This document shows, piece after piece, positions 27,240 to 38,992 of a stretch of 64,000 nucleotides of DNA. The first letter of the stretch is position 1. Every line of letters starts with the position of its first letter. Under the pieces are notes generated by a model. That model saw only the letters and a list, made by a program, of their open reading frames with translations, was not told the DNA's origin and searched no databases. This stretch comes from CAVVSD01 sp963837655 (GTDB lineage Bacteria > Actinomycetota > Thermoleophilia > Solirubrobacterales > Solirubrobacteraceae), in assembly GCA_963837655.1 (NCBI GenBank), contig CAWIOK010000023.1:248001-312000 (forward strand), in the 5' to 3' direction. The translations under genes and the position numbers were made by a program.

Positions 27240-28718
27240 GTGAAGTGGATCCTCGTCGCCTTCGTGCTCTTGGCTGCGATGCCGCTGGTGGCCGGGTGCT
27301 ACCAGTCCCTGCTCGCGTCGCTCGGCGCGTTGCGCCGCGACCACTCCGAACCGCTGGCGGGGCGCGAGCCGCGCGTGGCGATCGTGGTCCCTGCGTGGAA
27401 CGAGGCAGCGGTCATCGCGCGCACCCTCGACACGCTGATGGCCCTCGACTACCCCGAGGACCGGGTGCGGGTGTACGTCGTGGACGACGCCAGCACCGAC
27501 GAGACGCCCGACCTCGTCCGCGCCAAGGCCGAGGAGTACCCGGGGCGGGTCTTCCACCTGCGGCGCGACCACGGCGGCGAGGGCAAAGCGCACACCATCA
27601 ACCACGGGCTGCGCCGGATCCGCGAGGACGACTGGTACGAGGCGGTCCTGGTGATCGACGCCGATGTGATCTTCACCGACCGCTCGCTGCGGCGGATGGC
27701 GCGCCATCTCACGGTTCCCGAGGTCGGGGCGGTGACGGGCTACATCAAGGAGGGCAGCCGGCCGGCGAACTACATGAACCGGTTCATCGCCTACGAGTAC
27801 GTCAACGCGCAGGCCGGCGCGCGGCGCGCGCAGAACGTGCTCGGCGCGCTGGCCTGCCTCGCCGGCGGCGCCCAGCTCGTGCGGCGCGACAGCCTCGAGG
27901 CGATCGGCGGGGAGATCGACACGTCCACGCTGGCCGAGGACACCGTGACCACGCTCAACGTGCAGCTCAGCGGCCGGAAGGTCGTCTTCGAGCCGCACGC
28001 GATCGTGTGGGCCGAGGAGCCGCGCGACATCGCCGGGCTGTGGAAGCAGCGCCTGCGCTGGGGCCGCGGCAACGTCCAGATCACGCTGCGCTTCCGCCGG
28101 ATCTGGCTGCGGCGAGGGCGCTACGGCAGCCTCGGCGGGGTGAGCTTCGCGCTCATCTGGTTCTCCGTCTTCCTCATGCCCGCGCTCATGGTCCTCGCGT
28201 CGGCATCGCTCGTCGCGTTGTTCTTCTGGGACCGCGAGTTCTCCGTCGAGGTCTTCCGGGGGCTGTGGGCGATCAACGTCTTCACGTACCTCTACGTCAC
28301 GCTCACGAGCTTCTCGCTGGACCCCGAGGCCGCCAGGTCGAGCTGGCGTGAGGGCCTCACGTTCCCCGGTCTGATCAGCCTGGCGATCATCGTGTACGCG
28401 CTGTGGCCGCCGCTGGTCGACACGTACCTGGCGGAGCTGCTGCGCGACATCGGGGTCAACCCCGACGGTGCGCTCCGCGACGCGTTCCTGCTGTTCACGT
28501 ACGTCTGGCTGTCGACGTCGATGCTGGCCGCCTGGCTGGTGAAGCGGCTGGAGCCCGTGCGGGTGCTGGGCCGCGCGGCGCCCGCGCTGCTGTACGTCGT
28601 GGGCTACGGCCCGCTGCTGTGCGCGATCACCGCCACCGCGTACCTCAAGGAGATCCAGGGGAGGGAGATGGTGTGGGAGAAGACGGAGAAGACCGGGGCG
28701 ATCGGCGACGTGGCCTGA
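27240..28718 (+). CDS. membrane processive family 2 glycosyltransferase
   Basis: This 492-aa protein starts at GTG 27240, 16 nt after the PHP gene. One N-terminal membrane helix is followed by a GT2 domain with VVDDAS, DADV, the acceptor-site LAEDTVTT and the processivity motif QRLRW in LWKQRLRWGRGN. Four to five C-terminal membrane helices (from FALIWFSVFLMPAL) would form the export channel. This is the layout of cellulose, hyaluronan and poly-GlcNAc synthases. The polymer is unknown. The product probably leaves the cell where the secreted toroid protein acts. Confidence 0.9.
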   Translation: MKWILVAFVLLAAMPLVAGCYQSLLASLGALRRDHSEPLAGREPRVAIVVPAWNEAAVIARTLDTLMALDYPEDRVRVYVVDDASTDETPDLVRAKAEEYPGRVFHLRRDHGGEGKAHTINHGLRRIREDDWYEAVLVIDADVIFTDRSLRRMARHLTVPEVGAVTGYIKEGSRPANYMNRFIAYEYVNAQAGARRAQNVLGALACLAGGAQLVRRDSLEAIGGEIDTSTLAEDTVTTLNVQLSGRKVVFEPHAIVWAEEPRDIAGLWKQRLRWGRGNVQITLRFRRIWLRRGRYGSLGGVSFALIWFSVFLMPALMVLASASLVALFFWDREFSVEVFRGLWAINVFTYLYVTLTSFSLDPEAARSSWREGLTFPGLISLAIIVYALWPPLVDTYLAELLRDIGVNPDGALRDAFLLFTYVWLSTSMLAAWLVKRLEPVRVLGRAAPALLYVVGYGPLLCAITATAYLKEIQGREMVWEKTEKTGAIGDVA

Positions 28719-28843
28719 CGCGCAGGGAGTTCGAGGGCGATCTGCGGGCCGATCGCCACTTCGAGCGTGCCGTGTTCCTGCGCGGCGTGGCGATCACGAT
28801 CGGCGTCGTCGCGCTGGTGGTCGCGCGTCAGTTGCTGCTGTAG
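28673..28843 (+). CDS. putative single-pass micro membrane protein
   Basis: This is a 56-codon frame starting at GTG 28673 and overlapping the end of the glycosyltransferase gene by 46 bp. It has a charged N-terminal half (RREFEGDLRADRHFERA) and one hydrophobic helix (AITIGVVALVVARQLLL) at the end. It may be a subunit of the synthase, as small membrane partners are common for processive GT2 enzymes. No clear Shine-Dalgarno was found and the start is uncertain; it could start later from a rarer codon. Confidence 0.45.
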   Translation: MGEDGEDRGDRRRGLTRREFEGDLRADRHFERAVFLRGVAITIGVVALVVARQLLL

Positions 28844-28931
28844 GCGCCCTGGTGCGAGCAACCCGCGAAGGTCGGCAACTGGGTGTCGCAGCACGACATC
28901 CCCCTACCGACGTCGGATGGCGGAACCCGCC

Positions 28932-30665
28932 CTACTCCCCGCCCACGATCGCGCCGGACTTCGGCGGGAGGTGCACCGCGCCGTCGCGCAGGGCCGCGTC
29001 GCGCGACGTCGCGAGCCGCACCGCGGCGCCCTCCACGGGCACGGACAGCGGCCCGTCGCCGAAGTTGCAGGCCAGCGTGAAGGGCCCCCGTGTCACCCGC
29101 AGCCACGGCCCGGCCGCGTCGCAGGCGACGTCGTCGACGTCCCCGGCCGGGAGCTCGCGGCGCAGCGCCAGCAGCTGCCGGTACAGCTCGGCGATCCCCG
29201 GATCGGCGACGCGCGTGAGCTTGGAGCGCGTGAACGTCTCGAGCGCCTGCGGGTCGGGGATGTCCTCACCGGAGAACGCCGCGAAGGACGCGAACTCCTG
29301 CCGGCGCCCCTTGCGCGTCGCCTCCGCGATGTCCTCGTCGATGTGGTCGGTGAAGAACTGGAACGGCGCGTCCTCGCCGTACTCCTCGCCCTGGAACACG
29401 AGCGGGACGAACGGCGAGAAGAGCGTGCACATCGCCGCGAGCGCCCGGACCCCGCGCGCCAGCCGGTCGCCGAACGCGCGGTTGCCGATCTGGTCGTGGT
29501 TCGCCGAGAACACGACGAAGCCGTGCGGCGGCACGTCGGCCGCGGGCGCCCCGAAGCGGCGGCGGCGGAACGCCGAGTACCCGCCGTCGTCGACGTGGGG
29601 GCGCCGGTAGGCCTTCGCAAGCTGCGCGACGTGCCCGAAGTCCGCGTAGTAGCCGTCGCGCTCGCCGGTGAGCAGCGTTCGCAGGGCATGATGGAAGTCG
29701 TCGGCCCAGGCCGCGTCGTGGCCGAAGCCGCCCAGCTCCTCCGGCCGCATGACCTTCGGGTCGTTCATGCCGCTCTCGGCGATGACGAGCGCGCCGGGCC
29801 TGGCCGCGTGCACGCGGGCGGCGAACTCGGCCAGGACGTTGCGGGCCGACGTGTCGTAGACCGCATGGATCGCGTCGAGGCGGAACCCGTCGAGGTGCAG
29901 GTCGGTGACCCAGGCCTCGCCCGCCTGGACGAGCCACTCGCGCGTGCCGTCGCTCAGCGCGTCGTCGTAGTTGATCGCGCGGCCCCAGAAAGTGCCGTAG
30001 CGGTCGGTGAAGTACGCCCCGAACGCCTCCAGCGCCTGCGCGCCCGACGCGCCGACGTGGTTGGGCACCAGATCGAGGATCACGGCCAGGCCCGCGGCGT
30101 GCGCGGCGTCCACGAGGCGGGCGAGGCCTTCGGGACCGCCGTAGCTGGACTGCGCGCTCCACAGGTACGCGCCGTCGTAGCCCCAGCCGCGATCGCCGGG
30201 GAACTCCGCGACCGGCATGACCTCGATCACCGTGAAGCCGAGCTCAGCGAGGGCCGGGAGATGCCCGATCGCGGCGTCGAACGTGCCCGCCTGCGTGAAC
30301 GTCCCCACGTGCAGCTCGTAGACGACCGCGTCGGCGGCGGCCGGCGGGATCCACCCGCCGTCGGTCCAGGTCAGGGCACCGGGGTCCAGGACGCGGCTGG
30401 CGCCGCGCAGCCCGTACGGCTGCCAGCGCGAGCACGGGTCGGGCCAGGCGGTGCCGTCGGCGACCAGCAGGTAGTCGTCTCCGTGGCCGGCGGGCACGGT
30501 GCCGGCGTTGACGCCGAGCCCCTCGTCGGGCAGCGGGTGATCGGCGCCACCGACGCGTACGGCCACGTCGCGGGCGTGCGGAGCCCACACCCGGAACTCC
30601 GTGTGGCCGTCGCCGGTGGGGCGGGCGCCCAGTGGGCGCTCGAAGGGGAGCTGATCGTCGTCCAC
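28932..30665 (-). CDS. treZ: malto-oligosyltrehalose trehalohydrolase
   Basis: This 577-aa GH13 enzyme cleaves trehalose from maltooligosyltrehalose made by TreY. The N-terminal CBM48-like region (TEFRVWAPHARDVAV) precedes the barrel with VVYELHVGTFTQAGTFD, GYDGAYLWSAQSSYGG, the nucleophile region LDGFRLDAIHAV, the acid/base Glu in VIAESGMND, and VVFSANHDQIGNRA. The GTG at 30665 follows TAGGTT at 9 nt. It is apart from treY-glgX by 9 kb, with the glycan cluster between. Confidence 0.95.
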   Translation of the reverse strand: MDDDQLPFERPLGARPTGDGHTEFRVWAPHARDVAVRVGGADHPLPDEGLGVNAGTVPAGHGDDYLLVADGTAWPDPCSRWQPYGLRGASRVLDPGALTWTDGGWIPPAAADAVVYELHVGTFTQAGTFDAAIGHLPALAELGFTVIEVMPVAEFPGDRGWGYDGAYLWSAQSSYGGPEGLARLVDAAHAAGLAVILDLVPNHVGASGAQALEAFGAYFTDRYGTFWGRAINYDDALSDGTREWLVQAGEAWVTDLHLDGFRLDAIHAVYDTSARNVLAEFAARVHAARPGALVIAESGMNDPKVMRPEELGGFGHDAAWADDFHHALRTLLTGERDGYYADFGHVAQLAKAYRRPHVDDGGYSAFRRRRFGAPAADVPPHGFVVFSANHDQIGNRAFGDRLARGVRALAAMCTLFSPFVPLVFQGEEYGEDAPFQFFTDHIDEDIAEATRKGRRQEFASFAAFSGEDIPDPQALETFTRSKLTRVADPGIAELYRQLLALRRELPAGDVDDVACDAAGPWLRVTRGPFTLACNFGDGPLSVPVEGAAVRLATSRDAALRDGAVHLPPKSGAIVGGE

Positions 30666-30674
30666 GAGCGGCCG

Positions 30675-30680
30675 AACCTA
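30675..30680 (-). promoter_or_regulatory. leaderless -10 hexamer TAGGTT of treZ
   Basis: TAGGTT on the minus strand lies 9 nt before the treZ GTG, in the 33-bp gap after the upstream GGDEF gene, so treZ probably has its own promoter. Confidence 0.45.
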
Positions 30681-30698
30681 CCCGCAGACCGGCGCTGT

Positions 30699-32498
30699 CT
30701 ACACGAGGCCGGGGTGACGACCGGCCAAGGCGTGCCGATCGCGCCCTGCGCCCTTGGCCGAGTACATCGCGAGGTCGGCGGCGCGCATCACGTCCTCGCC
30801 GGTCTCGTACTCGGTCGCGAACGGCGCGACACCGACGCTGGCCGTGACTCCCGCACGGGTCTCGCGCAGCCGCGCGGTGATCTTCGCCGCGACGACCGCC
30901 GCCTCCTCGAGCGTCTCGCGTGGCAGGATCACCGCGAACTCGTCACCGCCGAGACGGGCGAGGACATCGGTCTCGCGCAGGCAGACCCGCAGCTCCCGCG
31001 CGGCGCGCACCAGCAGCTTGTCGCCCGCCTCGTGGCCCTGGCTGTCGTTGATGGCCTTGAAGCCGTCGAGATCGAGGATGAGCAGCGCGCCGCCGGTCCC
31101 GTAGCGGCGGCTGTGCGCGACCTGGGCGCCGAGGGCAGCGGCGAAGCCGCGGCGGTTGAGCAGGCCGGTGAGCGGATCGTGATCGACGAGGTGGCGGATG
31201 CGCTGCTCGGCGAGCCGCTGCTCGGTCACGTCGACGGCGTGGACGAGGATCGGCGTGTCGCCGTCGCCGGTCTGGTCCAGCAGCGTCATGTGGACGGAGG
31301 CGCGCACGCGGCGCCCGTCCGCCGCGAGCAGCGTCGTGTCGCCGCGGAACGACGCCTGGTCCCCGCGCACGAGAGCCGTCACGAGCGCGCGGCACGCAGC
31401 CGCCTCGTCAGGGGGCATGACGTCGCCGGCGGGCAGTCCCGTGAGGTCGTCGCGCGTGCGGCCCAGCATGGACGCCATCGCGTCGTTGACCCGAACGTGG
31501 CGCCCCTCGTGGTCCAAGAGCGCCATGCCGACCGGCGCGTGGTCGAAGGCGCTCGCGAAGCGCTCCTCGCTCTGGGACGCCTTGCGCTCGGCGCGACCGG
31601 CCTGCCGGGCCAGGCGGGACAGCGTCACCAGGACGAGCGCGCTGATGAGGCCGCCGACGAGGAGGGTGATGACGCCCCAGCTCAGGCGCGACGTCGCGGG
31701 CGGGGCGGTCCGCAGCACCCACCGCTGACCGGCGATCGCAACCGCCCAGCTGTCGGGATGGTGGCCCAGCCTGCCGTGACCGCCCACACGCGTGCGCCCC
31801 TGGCGCAGCTCGAACGCGGCGCCCTCGGGCAGCATGCCGGTCATCGCGGTCACGAGCTCGGGCAGCCTGAACGTCCCCAGCGCGGAGCCCGCGAAGCTGC
31901 CGTCGGCGCGCCACACGGGCGCGTACACCAGGACACCCGGGACCTTGGAGCCGACCAGCCGGCTCACGGCGGTGGCCTGGGGCTCGTCGAGCCTCGCCGC
32001 GGCGCGCAGGGTCCTACGGCGGGCGGGGTCGGCGCTCGCGTCGACGCCGTACGGGACCGGGGTCGGCGTCGCCTGTGCGATGTACAGCGACGCATCGTAG
32101 GTGGGGCGCTGCGACGCGACGACCACGCGTCCGTCGGGGGTCACCTGCTTGATGGTGTGGCCGCCCGCGCGCTCGAAGCGCGCGCGATCCGCATCGCGAA
32201 CGCGCGGGATCCAGCCGAAGGCGGAGGCGTTGCCGCTGCGCAGCATCGGCAAGGTGAACGTGCGGAACTCGTCCTCGGAGACGGCGTCGGACGCCTCGAA
32301 CAGCCCGGAGAGCTGGCGGGTCGTGGCGACCAGGCCATCGAGCTCCCCGGTCAGCGAGCGCAGGGCGACGCGGCGCACGTCGGTGCGCGCCACGGTGGCC
32401 TGACGGGCGTCGTACGAGAAGCCGATCGCCGCCGCGACCGCGGTGACGGCGACCAGGACGAGCCCCACGGCGACCGCGACGACGCGTGATACGTGCAC
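30699..32498 (-). CDS. CHASE-PAS-GGDEF diguanylate cyclase
   Basis: This 599-aa membrane sensor has an N-terminal helix (VVAVAVGLVLVAVTAVAAAIGF), an extracytoplasmic CHASE-like domain (about 50-270, with FGWIPRVRDADRARFE), a second membrane helix (VITLLVGGLISALVLVTL), a PAS domain, and a GGDEF domain with an intact motif at 517-521 (ARLGGDEFAV). An I-site-like RxxD (RETD) precedes it. It should make c-di-GMP in response to an outside signal. The GTG at 32498 was chosen because longer forms would overlap the SDR gene; the true start is uncertain. Confidence 0.86.
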   Translation of the reverse strand: MHVSRVVAVAVGLVLVAVTAVAAAIGFSYDARQATVARTDVRRVALRSLTGELDGLVATTRQLSGLFEASDAVSEDEFRTFTLPMLRSGNASAFGWIPRVRDADRARFERAGGHTIKQVTPDGRVVVASQRPTYDASLYIAQATPTPVPYGVDASADPARRRTLRAAARLDEPQATAVSRLVGSKVPGVLVYAPVWRADGSFAGSALGTFRLPELVTAMTGMLPEGAAFELRQGRTRVGGHGRLGHHPDSWAVAIAGQRWVLRTAPPATSRLSWGVITLLVGGLISALVLVTLSRLARQAGRAERKASQSEERFASAFDHAPVGMALLDHEGRHVRVNDAMASMLGRTRDDLTGLPAGDVMPPDEAAACRALVTALVRGDQASFRGDTTLLAADGRRVRASVHMTLLDQTGDGDTPILVHAVDVTEQRLAEQRIRHLVDHDPLTGLLNRRGFAAALGAQVAHSRRYGTGGALLILDLDGFKAINDSQGHEAGDKLLVRAARELRVCLRETDVLARLGGDEFAVILPRETLEEAAVVAAKITARLRETRAGVTASVGVAPFATEYETGEDVMRAADLAMYSAKGAGRDRHALAGRHPGLV

Positions 32499-32529
32499 GC
32501 CCGTGTGGTCGGCATGAGCCCCGGCCGCT

Positions 32530-33306
32530 TTAGATGCTGAGCCCTCCGTCGGCGGCGATCGTCGCCCCGGTGATGAACGATGCGTCGTCGCTGGCGAGGA
32601 ACAGGACGGCACTCGCGATCTCCGCCGGCTGCGCGTGGCGGTCGAGCGGGATCATCCCGTCGAAGATCTTCGTCGCCTCGTCCTCCGGCGCACCAGTCGC
32701 GCCGACCTCGATCGTGTGCTGGAAGCGGTTGTCGACGGGCCCCGGGTGGATGCTGTTGACCCGGATCCCCTTCGGCGCGCCCTCCTGCGCCGCGGTCCGC
32801 ATGAGGCCGACCAACGCGTGCTTGGCCGTCGCGTAGCCCAGGATCCCGGGCGCCGAGGTCAGCCCCACGACGCTCGAGTTGATGACGATCGCGCCCGGCC
32901 CGTCCCCCATGGCGGCCATCGCGTGCTTGCAGACGAGGAACGAGCCCTTGACGTTGACCGCCATGACCTGGTCGAAGACGTCCTCCGGGTACTCGGCCAC
33001 GGACGCGTGACTGCCGAAGACACCGGCGTTGGCGAACGCGACGTGGATGCCGCCGAAGCGCTCGACGGCGAGCGCCACGGCCGCGGCGACGGCGGCCGAG
33101 TCGGTGACGTCGCCCACCGCCCCGACCGCGTTGTCCGCGCCCAGCTCGGAGACGATCCGCTCCACGCCGTCGGCGTCGCGATCGGCGACGACCACCCTGG
33201 CGCCCGCGTCCACGAACGCACGCGCCGTCGCGCCGCCGATGCTCCCCGCGCCGCCCGTGAGGAGCGCGACCTTCCCGTCGAGCTTGGGCGGGCGGGACGC
33301 CATCAT
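32530..33306 (-). CDS. short-chain dehydrogenase/reductase (SDR)
   Basis: This 258-aa classical SDR has the Rossmann motif TGGAGSIGGATARAF, the Asp that favours NAD (VVVADRDADG), NAG in FANAGVFG, catalytic Ser in INSSVVGL, and YxxxK in YATAKHAL. The C-terminal FITGATIAADGGLSI is typical. It oxidises an alcohol or reduces a ketone; the substrate is unknown. The start ATG overlaps the stop of the Ddn-like gene by 4 nt (ATGA), so the two form a unit that may act on one substrate. Confidence 0.92.
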   Translation of the reverse strand: MMASRPPKLDGKVALLTGGAGSIGGATARAFVDAGARVVVADRDADGVERIVSELGADNAVGAVGDVTDSAAVAAAVALAVERFGGIHVAFANAGVFGSHASVAEYPEDVFDQVMAVNVKGSFLVCKHAMAAMGDGPGAIVINSSVVGLTSAPGILGYATAKHALVGLMRTAAQEGAPKGIRVNSIHPGPVDNRFQHTIEVGATGAPEDEATKIFDGMIPLDRHAQPAEIASAVLFLASDDASFITGATIAADGGLSI

Positions 33307-33710
33307 CGGGTCCGCTCGAGAACGACGACGGGGATCGGCCGCTCCGTCTTGGTCTGGTACTCGTCGTACGCCGGCCAGTGGCTGACCATCTCGGCCCAGA
33401 GCGCAGGCTTCTCCTCGTCGCTCGCGTCCCGGGCCTGCACCTTGAAGACCTCGTCGCGGACCTGCACCTCGGCCGTCGGCTCGGCCTGCAGGTTCAGGTA
33501 CCAGGCCGGCGGGGCGTCGGCCCCGCCCTTGGACGCGACGATCAGGAGATCGTCGCCGTTGCGCCCGTAGATCAGCGCGTTGTCGCGCTGCTCGCCGGAC
33601 TTGCGCCCGGTCGTGGTGAGGATCAGCGTCTGCGTCCCCTCCCAGTCGTGACCCACCTCGCCACCGGTCTCCCGGTACTGGCGCACATGCTCGTCGCCGA
33701 AGAGCCTCAT
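33303..33710 (-). CDS. F420-dependent nitroreductase/Ddn-like (DUF385) protein
   Basis: This 135-aa split-barrel protein has the Ddn-type motifs LILTTTGRKSGEQRDNALIYGRNGD and ASKGGADAPPAWYLNLQAEP, which bind the deazaflavin F420 in the mycobacterial family. The family reduces quinones and nitro compounds and may protect from oxidative stress. The ATG at 33710 follows TAGATT by 8 nt, inside the end of glgB. Translational overlap with the SDR gene suggests they are partners. Confidence 0.88.
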   Translation of the reverse strand: MRLFGDEHVRQYRETGGEVGHDWEGTQTLILTTTGRKSGEQRDNALIYGRNGDDLLIVASKGGADAPPAWYLNLQAEPTAEVQVRDEVFKVQARDASDEEKPALWAEMVSHWPAYDEYQTKTERPIPVVVLERTR

Positions 33711-33721
33711 GCTCGGGGAAT

Positions 33722-36003
<2,282 letters not shown>

Positions 36004-36007
<4 letters not shown>

Positions 36008-37332
36008 GTCAGTGGCTCCTGGAGCAGGCGGGCGATGCCGGCAACCGGGATCGGAACCCAGTCCGGCCGGTTGTTGAGCTCGTAGCGCAGCTCGTAGACG
36101 GCCTTCTCCAGCTCGAAGATCGCGAGGAGCTGGCGGATGCCGGCCTCGCTCGCGGGCAGCAGGCCCGCGTCGACCTCGGTGAAGTAGCCGTCGAGGAAGC
36201 GCTCGCGCGCGGTCGCCTCCCACCCATCGGGCACGGCCGCGCCGCGCAGGAGGCCCGCGGCGGTCGCCGCGTAGGCGAACGAGCGCAGCATCCCCGCGAC
36301 GTCGCGCAGCGGTGAGCGCTTGCGGCGCCGGTCGATGAGCGAGCGCGCAGGCTCGCCCTCGAAGTCGAGGATGACCCAGCGGTCCGGCGTGCGCAGCGTC
36401 TGACCCAGGTGCAGGTCGCCGTGGTGACGGATGAGCTTGCCGCCCACGACGACGTGCGACATGAGCTGCAGGCGGTCGCGGACCTCCTCGCCGCGGCCGG
36501 CGATCGGGGCGAGCGCGTCGTCGTCGCCGGGCAGGTCGAGGAAGACCCGTTCGATGTCCTCGTCGATCGTGGCCGTGAGGAGAGCAAGCCCCTCCTCGCC
36601 CGGATCGTCGGGCGAGAAGTCGGGATCGGTGATGTCGGACCCCAGGACCGTGTGCATCTGCCCGATGACCTCGCCGAGCTCCCGCAGGTCCTCCAGCGCG
36701 CGCTCGGGATCGACTGCGAGGGTGTCGAGCACCATCTCCCAGCCGTCGCGGGCGTCGTGGACGAGCTCCTGGGCGACGCCGAGCGTCGCGTCGAGCAGCT
36801 CGCCCTCCAGCGCGTACCAGCCGCGCAGGGCAGGGACGTTCTCGAAGCCACGGCTGGTGAGGAAGCGGACCATCTCGAGCTCGGGGTTGTCCCCGGCCTC
36901 CAGACGCCGAAACACCTTCAGCACCGCGGACTCGTCGATGACGATCGAGGTGTTGGACTGCTCGGCGCCCATGAGACGCACGCGTTCGGCGGCCAGTGGC
37001 TCGCCGGACCAGTGGAACGCGATCACCCCGTGCTCGCCCTGCACCCGCGCCTCGCGGGTCAGCAGGCGGGCGAGCGCCTGTGCGGGTGCGGGCGTGGTGA
37101 GCGCCTCGAGGTCCCCAGGACCGACGAGCAGCTGGTACAGGTCGTGCGTGCCCGCGGCGAAGCGCGCCTCGACGAGCGCGAGCCCAAGCGGGGGCTTCTC
37201 CTCGAGCACGAGCACCTCGACGAGCCCGACCGTCACGTCGCGGGCCTTGGAGGCGAACCAGCGCTGCCCGACGATCCAGTCCGACAGCGCGTCCGCGTCG
37301 ATCGAGCGGATGAGGTCAGCTTCCGTCGGCAT
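36004..37332 (-). CDS. pep2: maltokinase Pep2/Mak
   Basis: This 442-aa kinase phosphorylates maltose to maltose-1-phosphate with ATP, feeding GlgE. The N-terminal cap begins around DWIVGQRWFASKARDV, a maltokinase hallmark. The kinase core has GAEQSNTSIVID, the catalytic RHHGDLHLGQTL and the metal-binding VILDFEGEP. The ATG at 37332 is set by GGAGG 6 nt upstream and overlaps the treS end by 17 bp. TreS and Pep2 are fused in some actinobacteria but separate here. Confidence 0.94.
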
Positions 37333-38992
37333 CACGGTCCTCCAGCAGGAACCAGAAGAAGCCACGGGGCGCCAGCGTGAGCAGGTACGGCAGCTCACCG
37401 ATGCGTGGGAACGCGGTCCGGCCGAACATCTCGACCGGCGTGCGCCCCTTGTACTCCGACAGGTCGAGCTCGACCGCCTGCGCGGAGCGCGCCAGGTTGT
37501 GCACGCAGAGCGCCGTGTCGTCCTGGAAGCGCCGGATGTGGGCGAAGATCTTGGTGTTGCTCGGCTTGAGCGGCTCGTAGGTGCCCAGGCCGAACACCGG
37601 GTGCTCCTTGCGCAGCGAGATGAAGCGCCGCAGCCAGCGCAGCTGGCTGGACGGGGTCCGCAGCTGGGCCTCCACGTTGACGGCCTGGAAGCCGTAGACG
37701 GGGTCCATGAGCGGGGGCGCGTAGAGCTGCGCGAAGTCCGCGCGCGAGAAGCCGCCGTTGCGATCGCCGGTCCACTGCATCGGGGTGCGCACGCCGTCGC
37801 GATCGCCGAGGTAGACGTTGTCGCCCATCGCGATCTCGTCGCCGTAGTAGAGGACCGGGCTCCCCGGCAGCGAGAAGAGGATCGCGTGCAGCAGCTCCAT
37901 CTCGTCGCGCCCGTTGTCGAGCAGCGGGGCGAGCCGGCGCCGGATCCCCACGTTGATCTTCATCCGCGGGTCCTTGGCGTACTCGGAGTACATGTAGTCG
38001 CGCTCCTCGTCGGTGACCATCTCGAGCGTCAGCTCGTCGTGGTTGCGCAGGAACAGACCCCACTGGCAGTTGTCGGGGATGTCCGGGGTGCGTTCGAGGA
38101 TCTCGTAGATCGGCGTGGCCTCCTCGCGACGAAGCGACATGAACATGCGCGGCATGACCGGGAAGTGGAAGGCCATGTGGCACTCGTCCCCGTCGCCGAA
38201 GTACTCCACGACGTCCTCCGGCCACTGGTTGGCCTCGGCGAGCAGGACCGTGTCGGGGTACTCGGTGTCGATCGTCTCACGGACCTTCTTCAGGAAGGCA
38301 TGCGTCTCGGCGAGGTTCTCGCAGTTGCTGCCCTCGCGCTCGTAGAGATAGGGCACGGCGTCCAGGCGGAAGCCGTCGAGCCCGAGGTCGCACCAGAAGC
38401 GCAGCACCTCGAGCATCGCCTCCTGGACTGCCGGCTCGTCGTAGTTGAGGTCGGGCTGGTGGGAGAAGAACCGGTGCCAGTAGTAGGCCCCCGCCTCCTC
38501 GTCCCAGGTCCAGTTGGACGACTCGGTGTCCGTGAAGATGATGCGGGCGTCCTGGTAGCGCTCGTAGGTGTCCGACCAGACGTACCAGCTGCGCTTCGGA
38601 TCGTCGGGCGACGAGCGGGACTCCTGGAACCACGGGTGGTCGGAGGACGTGTGGTTCATGACGAGGTCGGCGATGACGCGGATGCCGCGCTCGTGCGCCG
38701 CGTCGATGAACGCTCGGACGTCGTCGATCGTCCCGTAGTCGGGATGCACGAGGTAGAAGTCGGCGATGTCGTAGCCGCCGTCGCGCAGTGGCGAGGCGTA
38801 CATGGGCAGCAGCCAGATGACGTCGATCCCCAGCCACTGCAGGTAGTCGAGCTTCTCCGTGAGCCCGCGGAAGTCACCGGAGCCGTCTCCGTTGCCGTCG
38901 TAGAAGCCGCGCAGGTGGATCTCGTAGAAGACCGCCGTCTTGAACCACAGCGGGTTGCTCTCGAACCAGTGCGACGCCGAGGGCGGGTTCAC
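37316..38992 (-). CDS. treS: trehalose synthase (maltose-trehalose isomerase)
   Basis: This 558-aa GH13 enzyme interconverts trehalose and maltose. Motifs: FKTAVFYEIHLRGFYDGNGDG, VIADLVMNHTSSDHPWFQ, GLDGFRLDAVPYLYEREG (nucleophile), VLLAEANQWPEDVVEYFGDG (acid/base) and LFLRNHDELTLEMV. The GTG at 38992 overlaps the glgE stop (GTGA) and is preceded by GGAGG. Its length is typical of stand-alone TreS. It supplies maltose to Pep2 in the GlgE route, and can also run in the trehalose direction. Confidence 0.95.
   Translation of the reverse strand: MNPPSASHWFESNPLWFKTAVFYEIHLRGFYDGNGDGSGDFRGLTEKLDYLQWLGIDVIWLLPMYASPLRDGGYDIADFYLVHPDYGTIDDVRAFIDAAHERGIRVIADLVMNHTSSDHPWFQESRSSPDDPKRSWYVWSDTYERYQDARIIFTDTESSNWTWDEEAGAYYWHRFFSHQPDLNYDEPAVQEAMLEVLRFWCDLGLDGFRLDAVPYLYEREGSNCENLAETHAFLKKVRETIDTEYPDTVLLAEANQWPEDVVEYFGDGDECHMAFHFPVMPRMFMSLRREEATPIYEILERTPDIPDNCQWGLFLRNHDELTLEMVTDEERDYMYSEYAKDPRMKINVGIRRRLAPLLDNGRDEMELLHAILFSLPGSPVLYYGDEIAMGDNVYLGDRDGVRTPMQWTGDRNGGFSRADFAQLYAPPLMDPVYGFQAVNVEAQLRTPSSQLRWLRRFISLRKEHPVFGLGTYEPLKPSNTKIFAHIRRFQDDTALCVHNLARSAQAVELDLSEYKGRTPVEMFGRTAFPRIGELPYLLTLAPRGFFWFLLEDRDADGS

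Noticed and set aside
28907..28916. CCGACGTCGG palindrome after treZ
   Set aside because: Only 10 bp, and common by chance in DNA this GC-rich; no promoter or terminator context.
28767..32489. 1240-codon open frame on the plus strand
   Set aside because: It is antisense to treZ and the CHASE-GGDEF gene, low in complexity and without recognisable motifs.
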